The position numbers were made by a program, and so were the translations under genes. This document shows, in pieces, positions 43,846-51,631 of a stretch of 64,000 bases of DNA. The notes beneath the pieces were generated by a model that did not search any database, was not told where the DNA came from, and was given only the letters and a program-made list of their open reading frames with translations. The stretch comes from Mucilaginibacter sp. (GTDB lineage: Bacteria; Bacteroidota; Bacteroidia; Sphingobacteriales; Sphingobacteriaceae): NCBI RefSeq assembly GCF_025359345.1, contig NZ_JANYGQ010000028.1, positions 62,001 through 126,000 of the forward strand. The letters run 5' to 3'. Position 1 is the first letter of the stretch; every line of letters begins with the position of its first letter.

Positions 43846-45318
43846 CTACAGTTCCTTTCTCAACCTTGCAACAGGTATATTCATCTGCTCACGGTATTTG
43901 GCTACGGTACGGCGGGCAATGTTGTAGCCGGCATCTTTAAGTATTTCGGTAAGTTTTTCATCGGCCAGGGGATGGCGTTTATCTTCTTTACCTATATGTT
44001 CTTCAAGTATCTTCTTAACTTCTTTATTTGATACTTCCTCACCACTTTCAGTCTGTATAGCCTCGGAGAAAAAGGACTTCAGCAGGAACGTCCCGAACTC
44101 AGTTTGCACATATTTTGAATTGGCAACACGTGAAACCGTCGAAATATCCATATTAATACGATCGGCAATGTCCTTCAATATCATCGGTTTCAGGTTCTTG
44201 TCGTCGCCGGTTAGGAAGAACTCGTATTGATATTGCATTATAGCATTCATGGTTTTTAACAGCGTTTGCTGGCGCTGCTTAATAGCATCGATAAACCATT
44301 TTGCCGAATCGAGCTTTTGTTTTACAAACTGAACGGCCTCTTTTAACTTCTTATCCCGCTGCGATGCTTTGTCGTAATGCTCAAACATCTCCTGGTACGA
44401 GCGGCTCACCCTAAGTTCGGGAGCGTTTTTTGAATTGAGCGTCAGTATCAGTATCCCGTCGTTGTTTGAGATATGGAAATCAGGTATCACCTGCATTTGC
44501 TTGGTATTTACCTCGTTCGAGTCGCCGGGTTTTGGGTTAAGTTTCAGAATTTCATTAACAACTGCCTTTAATTCAGCAGATGTCATGTTTAGCGATTTTT
44601 CAAGCTTATCGTAATGTTTGCGGGTAAACTCGTCCAGGTAATGTTCAACTACCATCATTGCTTTTTTTACGATGGGGTCGCCTTCTTTTTTTCTTAGTTG
44701 TATTATCAGGCATTCCTGCAGGCTGCGGGCGCCAACGCCGGCAGGGTCAAAAGTTTGTATTACCTTCAGCATATCTTCAACCTCTTCATCTTCGGCAAAA
44801 ACATTTTGCGAAAATGCAAGGTCGTCAGTAAGTGAAGTTATCGGACGGCGCAGATACCCGTCATCGTCGAGACTGCCTATGATCTGTTTACCTATCCTGA
44901 AGTCTTTATCCGAAAGAGGAAGTAAATCAAGCTGCTGCTGCAAGCTTTCAAAAAATGAACTTTGTACTGCAATAGGGATCTCTTTGCGCTCATCCTCGTC
45001 GTCGCCATTCTGGTCATAACGCGACCCATATTCGTTTACGTTATCTTCCTGCAGGTAGTCGTCAATATTGAACTCATCAGGCTCGCCTTTCTCTTCGTCA
45101 CCATTATAAGTATCTTCTTCCGGGTCGCGGTCTGGATAAGCTTCTTCAGGTTCGTTTAAGTTAGTAAGGCTTAAATCTTCAAGGGCCGGGTTCTCCTCCA
45201 ATTCCTCTTTTATACGGGTATCTAATGATACGGTAGGCACCTGCAGCAATTTTATAAATTGTATCTGCTGTGGCGAGAGTTTTTGTAAAAGCTTTTGTTG
45301 AAGATTCTGTTTTAACAT
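43846..45318 (-). CDS. rpoN: RNA polymerase sigma-54 factor
   Basis: 490 residues, complete. Region I: MLKQNLQQKLLQKLSPQQIQFIKLLQVP, rich in Gln and Leu as usual (shown split: LLQKLSPQQIQFIKLLQ). An acidic region II (about 50-110) precedes the core-binding domain with FDPAGVGARSLQECL. DISTVSRVANSKYVQTEFG is the helix-turn-helix, and the C-terminal RpoN box reads ARRTVAKYREQMNIP. It directs transcription from -24/-12 promoters with an enhancer-binding ATPase; none of those activators is encoded in this window. Confidence 0.96.
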   Translation of the reverse strand: MLKQNLQQKLLQKLSPQQIQFIKLLQVPTVSLDTRIKEELEENPALEDLSLTNLNEPEEAYPDRDPEEDTYNGDEEKGEPDEFNIDDYLQEDNVNEYGSRYDQNGDDEDERKEIPIAVQSSFFESLQQQLDLLPLSDKDFRIGKQIIGSLDDDGYLRRPITSLTDDLAFSQNVFAEDEEVEDMLKVIQTFDPAGVGARSLQECLIIQLRKKEGDPIVKKAMMVVEHYLDEFTRKHYDKLEKSLNMTSAELKAVVNEILKLNPKPGDSNEVNTKQMQVIPDFHISNNDGILILTLNSKNAPELRVSRSYQEMFEHYDKASQRDKKLKEAVQFVKQKLDSAKWFIDAIKQRQQTLLKTMNAIMQYQYEFFLTGDDKNLKPMILKDIADRINMDISTVSRVANSKYVQTEFGTFLLKSFFSEAIQTESGEEVSNKEVKKILEEHIGKEDKRHPLADEKLTEILKDAGYNIARRTVAKYREQMNIPVARLRKEL

Positions 45319-45333
45319 AAATTAGACTGGGGT

Positions 45334-45341
45334 CAAAAATA
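45334..45341 (-). promoter_or_regulatory. Candidate -7 box for rpoN
   Basis: On the minus strand TATTTTTG matches TAnnTTTG and sits 15 bp before the ATG, predicting a very short leader. A -33 TTTG is not clear. Confidence 0.4.
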
Positions 45342-45474
45342 CACCAATTACTTTAACTAAAAAATAATTAAGATAAATGGCGATTGACATTGGTGTTAAA
45401 TGCCAAAAAAAATATTTTGTTTGTACGGCAAGCAAATTTATTTGTTACTTTAGGTCAACCAAAAATCAGGGCAT

Positions 45475-45891
45475 ATGGCTATAATCAAAGAATTTAAAGA
45501 ATTTGCCATGCGTGGCAACGTTGTCGACCTGGCAGTCGGCGTTATTATTGGCGCGGCTTTCGGCAAAATTGTTACTTCGTTAGTTAACGATATAATAATG
45601 CCGCCAATTGGATTTCTCACCGGTGGTATCGATTTCAAAAACTTAAAGGTGATAATTAAACCTGGTGATCCGGCAAAAAAGATTGCGGATGTATCAATTA
45701 ATTACGGCAATTTCATCAATACCTTTATCGAATTCCTTATTATCGCTTTTTGTATTTTTATGGTGGTAAAGGCCATTAATTCATTGAAAAAGCCCGAAGA
45801 AGCACCTGCTGACGCACCGGACCCGGGGCCAACCAAAGAAGAAGTTTTACTTACTGAAATACGCGATTTACTTGCTGCAGGCAAAAAGTAA
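45475..45891 (+). CDS. mscL: Large-conductance mechanosensitive channel
   Basis: 138 residues, normal length. MAIIKEFKEFAMRGNVVDLA is the amphipathic N-terminal helix leading into TM1 (VGVIIGAAFGKIVTSLVNDI), which lines the pore. A periplasmic loop with PPIGFLTGGIDFKNL follows, then TM2 (FIEFLIIAFCIFMVVKAIN) and a charged C-terminal helix (EEVLLTEIRDLLA). It forms a homopentamer that opens at high membrane tension on osmotic downshift. It stands alone, divergent from rpoN, with a strong terminator after it. Confidence 0.96.
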   Translation: MAIIKEFKEFAMRGNVVDLAVGVIIGAAFGKIVTSLVNDIIMPPIGFLTGGIDFKNLKVIIKPGDPAKKIADVSINYGNFINTFIEFLIIAFCIFMVVKAINSLKKPEEAPADAPDPGPTKEEVLLTEIRDLLAAGKK

Positions 45892-45918
45892 TCCATTTAG
45901 CGAACGTACGTCTGCATG

Positions 45919-45964
45919 GTCCTGTCAAAATGAATGCTTCAGTTTGACAGGACTGTTTTTTTTT
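45919..45964 (+). terminator. Intrinsic terminator after mscL
   Basis: GTCCTGTCAAA (45919-45929) pairs with TTTGACAGGAC (45943-45953), followed by a nine-T run. It also lies just beyond the convergent lipoprotein stop. Confidence 0.85.
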
Positions 45965-45966
45965 AA

Positions 45967-47055
45967 CTACCGTCCACCTGCTACCGGTATAGTTTTGTGT
46001 AACCCGTCGACCTTTAAACGGGTTGAAAACCGGATTGACTTTCCTTCCGGCGCTACAATAATGGCGTAGGGCCACCAGACATTTGTTGCAGTTTTAATGT
46101 CGTCGCTTATATAATACCTGTCGCGCCCTTTCAATTGGCTGCCGGCAATTGATGTATAGCTATTTCCGCCCGAATACGGGTCATATATCTCCAGGTAAAA
46201 ATGGTAGCTGGTTTGTTTATAGCCTTTAACAAACAAAAAATGGCCCCAGCCCGCCGCATCGGTCTGATAAAATTTTTGTGTATGCTGGTAGTCAAAATTA
46301 TTAAAGGGTACCGAAAACATGTCCAGGCATAGTATCAGTGCGTCGCCATTATCAATAGCTTGTTTCACAAGGGCTGCAACATCGCTCAATGTATCAACTG
46401 CATTATTTATGCCATGTTCGGTTAGGTACTGCTGCACATGATTGGTATACCACCAGCCTCCCGATGATAAAATTTCATCCCGGGCGTCAACTGGTTTTTT
46501 GTTGAATGTTGAGTCAGCCCATTTTAAGGCCATTGTAGTAACGGTTGGCCCACAATTTATTGCCTGGAATGTGCTGCCGTCAAACTGGTCGTAATAAAAA
46601 TCATAGCTTTTATTTAGGCTGGTGCCGCCCTGCATTATTCCGCCAACCCCAAAGTATTGAAGTTCTGTTTGTAGCACTATGGTAAACGATGTGTGGCGCA
46701 CGTTATCGGGCGAACTAACCGTAAGCACCGGTTGACTGGTAAGATCAATTACGGCGCTGCCAGCAACCGCTGTACTGTTTACCGTTGCATTAACATTGGC
46801 GGCTAGTGTAAACGTTGCAGTAAGCTTATGTATATCTGCGCCATCGGGCAGTGTTGTCGTAATAGTATTTGTAAGTGTGTCTATTACTGATGGTACCAAC
46901 TCGCCATTTATGGAAAAGCTTACCAATCCTTTCTCTAAGCTGTGATTTACGGGTAAATGTGTGGGCGATTCCCCGGTGTTTTTCGAATCTTTTTTACACG
47001 AGGAGTTTAAAAGCAACCCAAAAACCAACGCAAATAAATAAGCGATGTTCTTCAT
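45967..47055 (-). CDS. Lipoprotein with C39-like cysteine peptidase domain
   Basis: 362 residues from MKNIAYLFALVFGLLLNSSC, a lipoprotein signal; an earlier Met 7 codons upstream is less likely. About residues 40-125 form a DUF5018-like beta domain (FSINGELVPSVIDT, VNATVNSTAVAG). The rest resembles a C39_2 papain-like peptidase: DGSTFQAINCGPTVTTMALK with the nucleophile Cys, AAGWGHFLFVKGYK with the His, and YLEIYDPYSGG with the Asp. It should sit in the outer or inner membrane facing the periplasm. A degradative or processing role is likely but the substrate is unknown. It is convergent with mscL and divergent from nothing close upstream. Confidence 0.75.
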   Translation of the reverse strand: MKNIAYLFALVFGLLLNSSCKKDSKNTGESPTHLPVNHSLEKGLVSFSINGELVPSVIDTLTNTITTTLPDGADIHKLTATFTLAANVNATVNSTAVAGSAVIDLTSQPVLTVSSPDNVRHTSFTIVLQTELQYFGVGGIMQGGTSLNKSYDFYYDQFDGSTFQAINCGPTVTTMALKWADSTFNKKPVDARDEILSSGGWWYTNHVQQYLTEHGINNAVDTLSDVAALVKQAIDNGDALILCLDMFSVPFNNFDYQHTQKFYQTDAAGWGHFLFVKGYKQTSYHFYLEIYDPYSGGNSYTSIAGSQLKGRDRYYISDDIKTATNVWWPYAIIVAPEGKSIRFSTRLKVDGLHKTIPVAGGR

Positions 47056-47186
47056 ACAGAAAGGTTTATAAACCAAATCTACTAATAATTTAGTTTGAAA
47101 TGAAAAATCATGCTGTATTATTTAACCCGGACTCAAAGCAGACGCGGAGCCCGTTGATATAAAAACAGGGCAAAAGCGCGCAATCT

Positions 47187-48065
47187 TTAAAACGTCTTGG
47201 GCAATTTAGGGTCTGTCAATATAATATAGTCGCCTTTGGCGGTAAACTTGCTCCAATCGGGGTTGGCGAAGTTGTCATCGGCGTAGGCGGCAATGTTTAA
47301 TATGCGGATGTTTGGTGCATACTTTTTTAACTGCGCGGCAGTGCCCAGCTTTTCTTCGCTGTGAAAACCGCCATTTACCTGGAATATTTTGAATCCATGA
47401 TGTGCCTTATAAGTCTTTGCAATATTGTAGCCCATAGTGGCGTCCCAAAGGTTTTGCGCCTGGAATACTTTTGATTTGTTTACAGCTTCGTGTCCACCCA
47501 TCACCTCAACAAATTTGTCGTAGTAGATTCCGGTAGCAGTATCAATAGGTAATGGCGGTAAAAAGGCTTTCCCGGTTGCGTCAAGCTGCTGCAAGCTGGT
47601 AAGGCCAAGCCGATTGGTCATGTTAACATAGCGTGCGGGGGCGTTGGCGGCTGTAACAGGTATGTGGTTGGCTTTTGCCAATTCTATCATTGGCCTGTAG
47701 TCTTTATAATTTTTCCAGGCCCGGGCTTCGGTAATAAAGTTCTTCTCACGTATAAAACCTGCAAGATATTCGTTCAAGGGTATTTGGCAATCGGTTTCAA
47801 ACATTTCCATCGATAAGGCCACCGTGCCCGGATATTTATCAGCCAGTTTTTTGAACATGGCCTGCTCGAGGTAATGTCCGGTGGAGTCATTATGTTCTTC
47901 GCCAAAAAACAAGACATCTGCTTTGGTCATATCAGCTGCAATTTCATCGAGCGTAACAATTTTTTGTTTTGAAGCGCTGTAAATTTTGTAGTGGGTTGAT
48001 AGTGAATCCTGGGCGAGAATGTAAAGGGGGAGGAGAAAGAGGATAATGGATAGTGATAGTTTCAT
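47187..48065 (-). CDS. ChaN-family (DUF399) haem-binding-type protein
   Basis: 292 residues from MKLSLSIILFLLPLYILAQ, a signal peptide; the 34-codon upstream extension is encoded by a repeat and is rejected. The mature part has the ChaN landmarks ADVLFFGEEHNDSTGHYLEQ and VALSMEMFETDCQIPLNEYL, with an EH pair conserved in ChaN. IFQVNGGFHSEEKLGTA follows near the C-terminus. Campylobacter ChaN binds haem as a cofacial dimer and is linked to iron uptake. In this protein there is no lipobox Cys. It is divergent from rpmH; no iron genes are beside it. Confidence 0.83.
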   Translation of the reverse strand: MKLSLSIILFLLPLYILAQDSLSTHYKIYSASKQKIVTLDEIAADMTKADVLFFGEEHNDSTGHYLEQAMFKKLADKYPGTVALSMEMFETDCQIPLNEYLAGFIREKNFITEARAWKNYKDYRPMIELAKANHIPVTAANAPARYVNMTNRLGLTSLQQLDATGKAFLPPLPIDTATGIYYDKFVEVMGGHEAVNKSKVFQAQNLWDATMGYNIAKTYKAHHGFKIFQVNGGFHSEEKLGTAAQLKKYAPNIRILNIAAYADDNFANPDWSKFTAKGDYIILTDPKLPKTF

Positions 48066-48190
48066 TTTTAGCTGATTGAGTTGACTAAGTTGGATTATGT
48101 TGATTAAGATTAAATCTTTCCCACCTTTATTGTCATGCAATATATCAAACGATAACAACTTAATCAACCTATTGAACCCAATTCAATGTC
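48066..48190. repeat. Word-repeat palindrome, GTTGATTAAGTTGG family
   Basis: GATTGAGTTGACTAAGTTGG and ATGTTGATTAAG on the left are mirrored by CTTAATCAACCTATTGAACC on the right. The same words occur at 20461-20639. Unlike most others it lies between divergent genes. Confidence 0.65.
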
Positions 48191-48215
48191 ACCAAAACTA
48201 AAAAGCAAAACAATA

Positions 48216-48246
48216 TTTGAAAAACTACAAAAAATAACTACATTTG
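48216..48246 (+). promoter_or_regulatory. Promoter of the rpmH-rnpA-yidD operon
   Basis: TTTG (48216-48219), 19-bp spacer, TACATTTG (48239-48246): an exact match to the Bacteroidota promoter consensus. Transcription would start near 48252, 34 bp ahead of rpmH. Confidence 0.7.
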
Positions 48247-48285
48247 CGCTCTTGTTTTAAAAAACGACGAATAGAATAAATAGCC

Positions 48286-48444
48286 ATGAAAAGAACGTTT
48301 CAGCCCTCACAAAGGAAAAGAAGAAATAAACACGGGTTCCGTGAGCGCATGTCAACTGCTAACGGCAGAAGGATTTTAGCTGCAAGAAGAGCTAAAGGCA
48401 GAAAAAGATTATCTGTTTCTGACGAGGGCAGCCATAAGTCATAA
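48286..48444 (+). CDS. rpmH: 50S ribosomal protein bL34
   Basis: 52 residues, strongly basic: MKRTFQPSQRKRRNKHGF, then RMSTANGRRILAARRAKGRK RL. This is the typical bL34 sequence with a short Bacteroidota C-terminal tail (SDEGSHKS). It belongs to the large ribosomal subunit. It is followed by rnpA (73 bp) and yidD, a conserved arrangement, and has a consensus promoter upstream. The dnaA and yidC neighbours seen in many other bacteria are absent. Confidence 0.97.
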   Translation: MKRTFQPSQRKRRNKHGFRERMSTANGRRILAARRAKGRKRLSVSDEGSHKS

Positions 48445-48517
48445 TCCGGTTGCTTAGCCCGGATAGGGGGCTCCTGGCCGGTTATGTACTTAAATTTCGG
48501 TTCAGTTATCAGCAACA

Positions 48518-48901
48518 ATGTATACTTTTAAAAAAGAAGAACGGTTATGTAATAAAGGGCTTATTGACAAGCTTTTTCATAACGGTTCTTCTTTTTTATG
48601 TTATCCTTTCAAAGCATCGTGGCTGCTTATTGACGAGCCCATGCAATTTCCTGCGCAGATTTTATTTTCGGTATCAAAGAGGCGCTACAAGCACGCTCAC
48701 GACCGTAACTTAATAAAACGGCGTATGCGCGAAGCCTACAGGTTAAATAAACAACAGCATTTGTATGATGCACTTAACAGTGCCAGTAAAAATATCGTAC
48801 TATCTGTTGGATTTATAGGCAAGGATATTGCTGAATATGATTTTGCTGAAAAAAAGATGTTGAAGCTTTTAACCCAGCTTTGTGCCGAAATTACTAAATG
48901 A
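48518..48901 (+). CDS. rnpA: Ribonuclease P protein component
   Basis: 127 residues. The protein subunit helps the RNase P RNA bind pre-tRNA 5' leaders. The conserved RNR-type motif is present: VSKRRYKHAHDRNLIKRRMR, followed by EAYRLNK. The N-terminal FKKEERLCNKGLIDKLF is also typical. It lies between rpmH and yidD and overlaps the yidD start by 4 bp (ATGA). Confidence 0.96.
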   Translation: MYTFKKEERLCNKGLIDKLFHNGSSFLCYPFKASWLLIDEPMQFPAQILFSVSKRRYKHAHDRNLIKRRMREAYRLNKQQHLYDALNSASKNIVLSVGFIGKDIAEYDFAEKKMLKLLTQLCAEITK

Positions 48902-49140
48902 AGGCCGTAAGCAATATATTGAAACTTATAGTTGGGTCAATATTCGTCGTCCTTATAAAAATATACCAATATTTTATTTCGCCGCTAACCGGGGCATCCT
49001 GCAGATATACGCCAACTTGTTCGCAATATGGCGTTGAGGCCATAAAAAAGCATGGTCCGTTTAAGGGCGGATGGTTAACTTTGAAACGTATTGCCAGTTG
49101 CAATCCCTGGGGTGGGCACGGGCACGACCCTGTACCTTGA
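48898..49140 (+). CDS. yidD: Membrane protein insertion efficiency factor
   Basis: 80 residues with the family signature: IKIYQYFISPLTGASCRYTP, TCSQYGVEAIKKHG, GWLTLKRIASCNPWGGHGHD. Three conserved Cys are present. The N-terminal amphipathic stretch associates with the inner membrane. In other bacteria YidD sits before yidC and aids membrane insertion; here tsaB follows instead, after a palindrome. Confidence 0.96.
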   Translation: MKAVSNILKLIVGSIFVVLIKIYQYFISPLTGASCRYTPTCSQYGVEAIKKHGPFKGGWLTLKRIASCNPWGGHGHDPVP

Positions 49141-49226
49141 TGAAGAGTCCGAAGTCTTGAGTCTTAAGTCTTTAATTTGTAAGGCTGTTTTTGACGCGAG
49201 ACTTAGGACTTAAGAATTTCGACTAC
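49141..49226. repeat. Word-repeat palindrome, AAGTCTTGAGTC family
   Basis: GAGTCCGAAGTCTTGAGTC and TTAAGTC on the left, GCGAGACTTAGGACTTAAG on the right. It lies between co-directional yidD and tsaB and shares words with 17065-17154. Confidence 0.6.
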
Positions 49227-49229
49227 AAA

Positions 49230-49916
49230 ATGATACTACAAATAGAAACTGCCACCGCCTCATGCTCCGTTGCTTTAGCAAAGGATGGTAATGTTTTGGG
49301 CTTTAAGCAGGTTAACGGCCGTAATTTACACGCTGAGGTAATAACACGGTTTGTTGAAGAAATTATTACCGGCGCAGGTTTTTCATATAACAATCTGGAC
49401 GCTATTGCCGTAAGCTGTGGGCCAGGCTCGTACACAGGCTTACGTATAGGTATATCAACGGCAAAAGGCTTATGTTTCGCGTTGGATAAGCCACTTATTG
49501 CTGTTGAAACTTTATCCGCTATGGCTGAGGGTGTTGCCGGGCTGGATGTATATAGCAACCAGACCGACCTGCTGCTATGCCCCATGATTGACGCCCGCCG
49601 CATGGAGGTCTACACCGCTATTTTTAACATCAATGGCGAAATCATAAAGCCAACTGCAGCTGAAATTGTTGATGAAAACAGTTTCGCTGATATTTTGCAG
49701 AATAACAAAGTGTTGTTTTTTGGCGATGGTGCTGAGAAATGTTTCAATGTTTTAAAGGCACACCCTAACGCTTTATACCTGCCCGATTTTTTAAACTCAG
49801 CTACTCACCTTACCAAAAAAGCTGCCGAAAAGTTTAACAACGGTAATTTTGAGGATGTCGCTTATTTTGAACCTTATTATCTTAAAGATTTTATTGCAGG
49901 TAAAAAAGCTTTGTAG
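49230..49916 (+). CDS. tsaB: tRNA threonylcarbamoyladenosine biosynthesis protein TsaB
   Basis: 228 residues from MILQIETATASCSVALAKDG; an in-frame Met 13 codons earlier is encoded by the repeat and is rejected. ASKHA fold with the TsaB signatures NLHAEVITRFVEEI, AVSCGPGSYTGLRIGISTAK and CPMIDARRMEVYTAIF. TsaB is the non-catalytic partner of TsaD and TsaE in making t6A at position 37 of ANN-decoding tRNAs. It is convergent with an outer-membrane protein gene across a palindrome. Confidence 0.95.
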   Translation: MILQIETATASCSVALAKDGNVLGFKQVNGRNLHAEVITRFVEEIITGAGFSYNNLDAIAVSCGPGSYTGLRIGISTAKGLCFALDKPLIAVETLSAMAEGVAGLDVYSNQTDLLLCPMIDARRMEVYTAIFNINGEIIKPTAAEIVDENSFADILQNNKVLFFGDGAEKCFNVLKAHPNALYLPDFLNSATHLTKKAAEKFNNGNFEDVAYFEPYYLKDFIAGKKAL

Positions 49917-50076
49917 GAATTTCGGATTTGGGACTTTCGATTTTTCGCGTTTGTTTGTTTTCAACGGCTGCTCAAGAGGGTTTCGCATTTAATTTGTCTT
50001 TTTCATTCCGAAATTGGCATTTCGCAATCCGAATTTAATAAATCCGAAATCGAAAATCCGACATCCAAAATCAAAA
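49917..50076. repeat. Word-repeat palindrome, AATCCGAAATC family
   Basis: GAATTTCGGATTTGGGACTTTCG on the left pairs with words such as AATCCGAAATCGAAAATCCG on the right; the centre is TTTGTTTTCAACGGC. It fills the gap between two convergent genes. The same words recur at 58844-58968. Confidence 0.7.
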
Positions 50077-51504
50077 CTAATCGTTTGTCTTAAATATTCT
50101 TCCCCACAGCCTGCCTAAAAAACCTTTTTCGCCGGTTGGGATGGAACTGGCATTCATTGGGTGCTCAATAACCGGGCCTATCTTGAGCGCAAAGCCAAGG
50201 AAGAAATCGGCTCCCGAAAATGAAAGGTTACTCTGGCTTGAAGATTTGCTTAATGCACCCTTAATCACACTGGCGGTTTGCCGGCCCCTGTCACTACCAA
50301 TGTAGAAATCAAAATTGGGTGTTTGATACATAAACTGCCCGCCGATACCAAATAATTTCAGATCGTTATAGGTAGTTGTTACAGTAACGGTGTAGTTTTT
50401 ATACTGAACCGGGTTAACCAGGGCACCGATAAAACCAGGGTAAAATAACTGTTTAGATGCTATAAGCGTTGGCATATACCTAAAAGTCTTATTATCGTCA
50501 ATCCAAAACTTCTGGTTAACACTAAGTTCGGCCCGGCCATCAATTGGGGTGGTAAATGATGTTTGTGAGACACCGCCGTGAGTAATTCGCTCAACCTCAT
50601 CGTATATATTCCCCTCACGTTTATTCGATGAAAGGCCATTTATAGTCGAAATGTCGTCGAAAGCATAAATATGAGAGCGGCCACTCCAATGGATATAACC
50701 AAAATCTTTGATATTACCCTGTATGATAAAGCCATCTTCCGTCCGGTAGGTTGCGCCTAACGAAATTGAAGCGCCCGGGTTTCTAAACGTAGGAAGGTAA
50801 TCGCGCGGTACCAGGTGCCCTGGGATATAGCTGGAATAATACACTCCACTTAAGCCTAAAATAGCCGAATCGTTGGGCTTGTCAAGCACAATTTGTGAAT
50901 GATTAATGTGCAGCTCTTCGTATTGTATACCCATTAACACGCTGAGTTTTGCGCCCAAAGTAAAATGTTTGTTAATTCTTTCCTTATAAGTGAAGCTAAC
51001 CTGGTGATATGATTGAAAATAATAGCTATCATTAAAAATATCAGAATAGTTGTTGGCTTTGAAACTGCCTGGGCCATTTAGTATCGCCATGGATTCATCG
51101 GTGAATACACCAGCGCCTTCAGCTTTGGTTTGGGCTGCAAAACCGAGCTCTACGTCGCCGTTGAGGCTCGAGAACATCTTAAACATTAACAGGTATGCAT
51201 TAACGTGCACATCCATGTGGTTGAATTTGCCCTGGCCAATCAGTAATGACGAATTGTTGTATTTGTTAGCAAAGGCACGGCTTTTTAGCGTTGCCTGGGC
51301 ATCGCCGGTTATAAAAAAGTTGGCGTTGAAAGTTGGCAGTAGGAAGTTTGATGCAAACTGTTTGCTTGAGTCCGTAATGAAGGCTTTTTGCGACGGGTTT
51401 TCAAACGAGTCGTACAGGCTGCCGGTATTGTACTGGGAAAACTGTTGACCAAAGATTTTAACTGAGAACGATAGCAGCAAAAAAATAAATAAAATTTTCT
51501 TCAT
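50077..51504 (-). CDS. Predicted outer-membrane beta-barrel protein (DUF5723-like)
   Basis: 475 residues with a signal peptide (MKKILFIFLLLSFSVKIFGQ). The mature protein starts QFSQYNTGSLYDSFENPSQK, a 'Nps..a' opening that I associate with the DUF5723 family of Bacteroidota outer-membrane proteins. Alternating strands such as GASISLGATYRTEDGFIIQG and YTVTVTTTYNDLKLFGIGGQ suggest a barrel of the PorV/FadL-like kind. The C-terminus carries a short basic tail (GRLWGRIFKTND). Function unknown. It stands upstream of nothing on its strand and is convergent with tsaB. Confidence 0.65.
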   Translation of the reverse strand: MKKILFIFLLLSFSVKIFGQQFSQYNTGSLYDSFENPSQKAFITDSSKQFASNFLLPTFNANFFITGDAQATLKSRAFANKYNNSSLLIGQGKFNHMDVHVNAYLLMFKMFSSLNGDVELGFAAQTKAEGAGVFTDESMAILNGPGSFKANNYSDIFNDSYYFQSYHQVSFTYKERINKHFTLGAKLSVLMGIQYEELHINHSQIVLDKPNDSAILGLSGVYYSSYIPGHLVPRDYLPTFRNPGASISLGATYRTEDGFIIQGNIKDFGYIHWSGRSHIYAFDDISTINGLSSNKREGNIYDEVERITHGGVSQTSFTTPIDGRAELSVNQKFWIDDNKTFRYMPTLIASKQLFYPGFIGALVNPVQYKNYTVTVTTTYNDLKLFGIGGQFMYQTPNFDFYIGSDRGRQTASVIKGALSKSSSQSNLSFSGADFFLGFALKIGPVIEHPMNASSIPTGEKGFLGRLWGRIFKTND

Positions 51505-51631
51505 ATAGCTCGCGATGCCGTGGCTTTTATATACGTTTTAAAGATAAACTTCCGAACTCACTATTAAAAATAATATTAATAATTAAGCCTTTTTAACGGA
51601 AATGAAAATGTATTGTTGTATTAAACAATGT

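Noticed and set aside
48286..49140. rpmH-rnpA-yidD as a marker of the replication origin
   Set aside because: dnaA, yidC and gyrB are absent, no DnaA-box cluster was noticed, and in Bacteroidota this trio is often away from oriC.
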